Source: Paramacrobiotus metropolitanus | Taxonomy: Eukaryota; Tardigrada; Eutardigrada; Parachela; Macrobiotidae | DNA: 64,000 nucleotides | Assembly (NCBI RefSeq): GCF_019649055.1 | Contig: NW_026570226.1 | Coordinates: 3,038,001 to 3,102,000 of the forward strand | Direction: 5' to 3' | Shown: positions 63,330 to 64,000 of the stretch, one piece after another | Numbering within the stretch: the stretch's first letter is position 1 | Layout of the letters: every line of letters starts with the position of its first letter | Notes under the pieces: model-generated | Databases searched by the model: none | What the model was told of the DNA's origin: nothing | What the model saw: the letters and a program-made list of their open reading frames with translations, nothing else | Made by a program: the position numbers and the translations under genes

Positions 63330-64000
63330 TCAAAAGTAATTGACAGGCATCGGCACTGTCCACGTCTCAGCGATCCTAGCATCGGCTGTCTGAAGGAACT
63401 TGTTGATGACATCCTTGGTCGGATAGCGCCACAATTTCCAGTAAATCGCGGTGTCCATTTTGGGGTACGACAAGGAGAAATTGAATTTGGACACGTCGTT
63501 CCTGAAACGATAACACACGAGTGCAGCGTAGAGCGAGAATTTATAGCTTCAGGTAAAACGGTCGGCTGCAGCTTGACTCACCCATCAACTGTCTGCATGT
63601 CGTCATCGCGTCCACTTAAAGTAATGGTCAGTGTAATATTATCCATCGTTATGGGATTGGCTTCTGCAAACGCCTGTTGTACCGCGTCTACTATTTGGTT
63701 GGAATTCTGCATGTAAAAGCCAAATTCGGTAATTCATCTTTTACTATTCCGAACTAGTTCAGAACTCCATTAATGTTAACTACATTAATTTTTCTAACTG
63801 GAACATTGACAGAACTTACCAAAGTTTTTTCGGAATATCCATCATCTTCGGCTAGCAGTCGGACACGCATGACATCTTCCATCGTCGACTGAACATACAA
63901 AACAAATGCTTCTGTTACGGGACAGTGTGATGGCGGAATCATAGAGGACGCTTCTTGGCAAGCACGCAGAATAGACGCTTTCAGCTGCGCACGATCCAGC
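63330..64000 (-). CDS. Unrecognised spliced gene, 3' end (partial)
   Basis: Three exons can be placed on the minus strand: from the window edge to 63820 (GTAAGT donor), 63706-63582 and 63501-63330, with consistent phases and a stop at 63330-63332. The predicted segments include EAFVLYVQSTMEDVMRVRLL, NITLTITLSGRDDDMQTV and VSKFNFSLSYPKMDTAIYW. I do not recognise a family. The order strand-helix-strand and the F-x-F-x-x-S pattern faintly recall exon 3 of the collar genes, so a distant relative without the collar domain is possible but weakly supported. Confidence 0.6.

Overview
This window is nuclear DNA of a small invertebrate animal. Evidence: genes split by GT-AG introns, many only about 60 to 200 bp; animal-type immune genes (an alpha-2-macroglobulin/TEP protein, two IRG-type GTPases); rhodopsin-like GPCR fragments; and four kinds of eukaryotic transposon. 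The exact phylum cannot be fixed from sequence alone. A tardigrade, rotifer or small arthropod-like genome would fit.

Layout. 1-516 (-): edge-truncated gene of a secreted family with a C-terminal phage-tail-collar domain. 1350-1680: GPCR remnant. 1736-2068: fold-back repeat. 2219-4603 (-): Ty3/Gypsy gag-protease without reverse transcriptase. 5044-25413: a complete 20.4-kb Polinton/Maverick (an integrated virus-like element) with inverted terminal repeats and an exact 6-bp target duplication GACGAA. 27139-29816 (+) and 41090-43635 (-): two intact collar-domain genes. 31334-37511 (-): an alpha-2-macroglobulin-family gene whose thioester motif reads GCGEN. 38829-40243: GPCR pseudogene. 45758-49715 (-): decayed DIRS-type retrotransposon (gag with SAP domain, RT/RNase H, tyrosine recombinase). 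51003-51740: collar-family pseudogene. 53204-57323: two IRG-like GTPases head to head. 59162-59717: fold-back MITE with TA duplication. 60134-62845: four-exon P-loop GTPase ending in four tandem CCCH+CCHC zinc modules of the kind found in the DIRS Gag nearby. 63330-64000 (-): end of an unrecognised spliced gene.

The Polinton carries the usual morphogenesis and replication set: packaging ATPase, integrase with chromodomain, minor and major capsid, pVI-like protein, adenain-like protease and protein-primed DNA polymerase B. It also carries a cargo that looks aimed at the host: an ADP-ribosylglycohydrolase-like protein fused to a BIR domain, a 2xBIR-RING IAP, a TBP-like protein, and two small proteins that may be PC4-like. 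The ATPase has a stop at the Walker A lysine plus a frameshift. The minor capsid gene is split by a LINE and carries another stop. The TBP-like and polymerase genes have frameshifts. Capsid, protease, integrase, IAP and ARH-BIR are open. Several frameshifts lie at T runs, so assembly error must be excluded; the in-frame stops and the LINE cannot be explained that way.

The most interesting candidates are the GTPase with gag-type zinc modules beside the IRG pair (a possible domesticated anti-element factor), the ARH-BIR fusion and TBP-like gene of the Polinton, and the expanded family of secreted collar-domain proteins.
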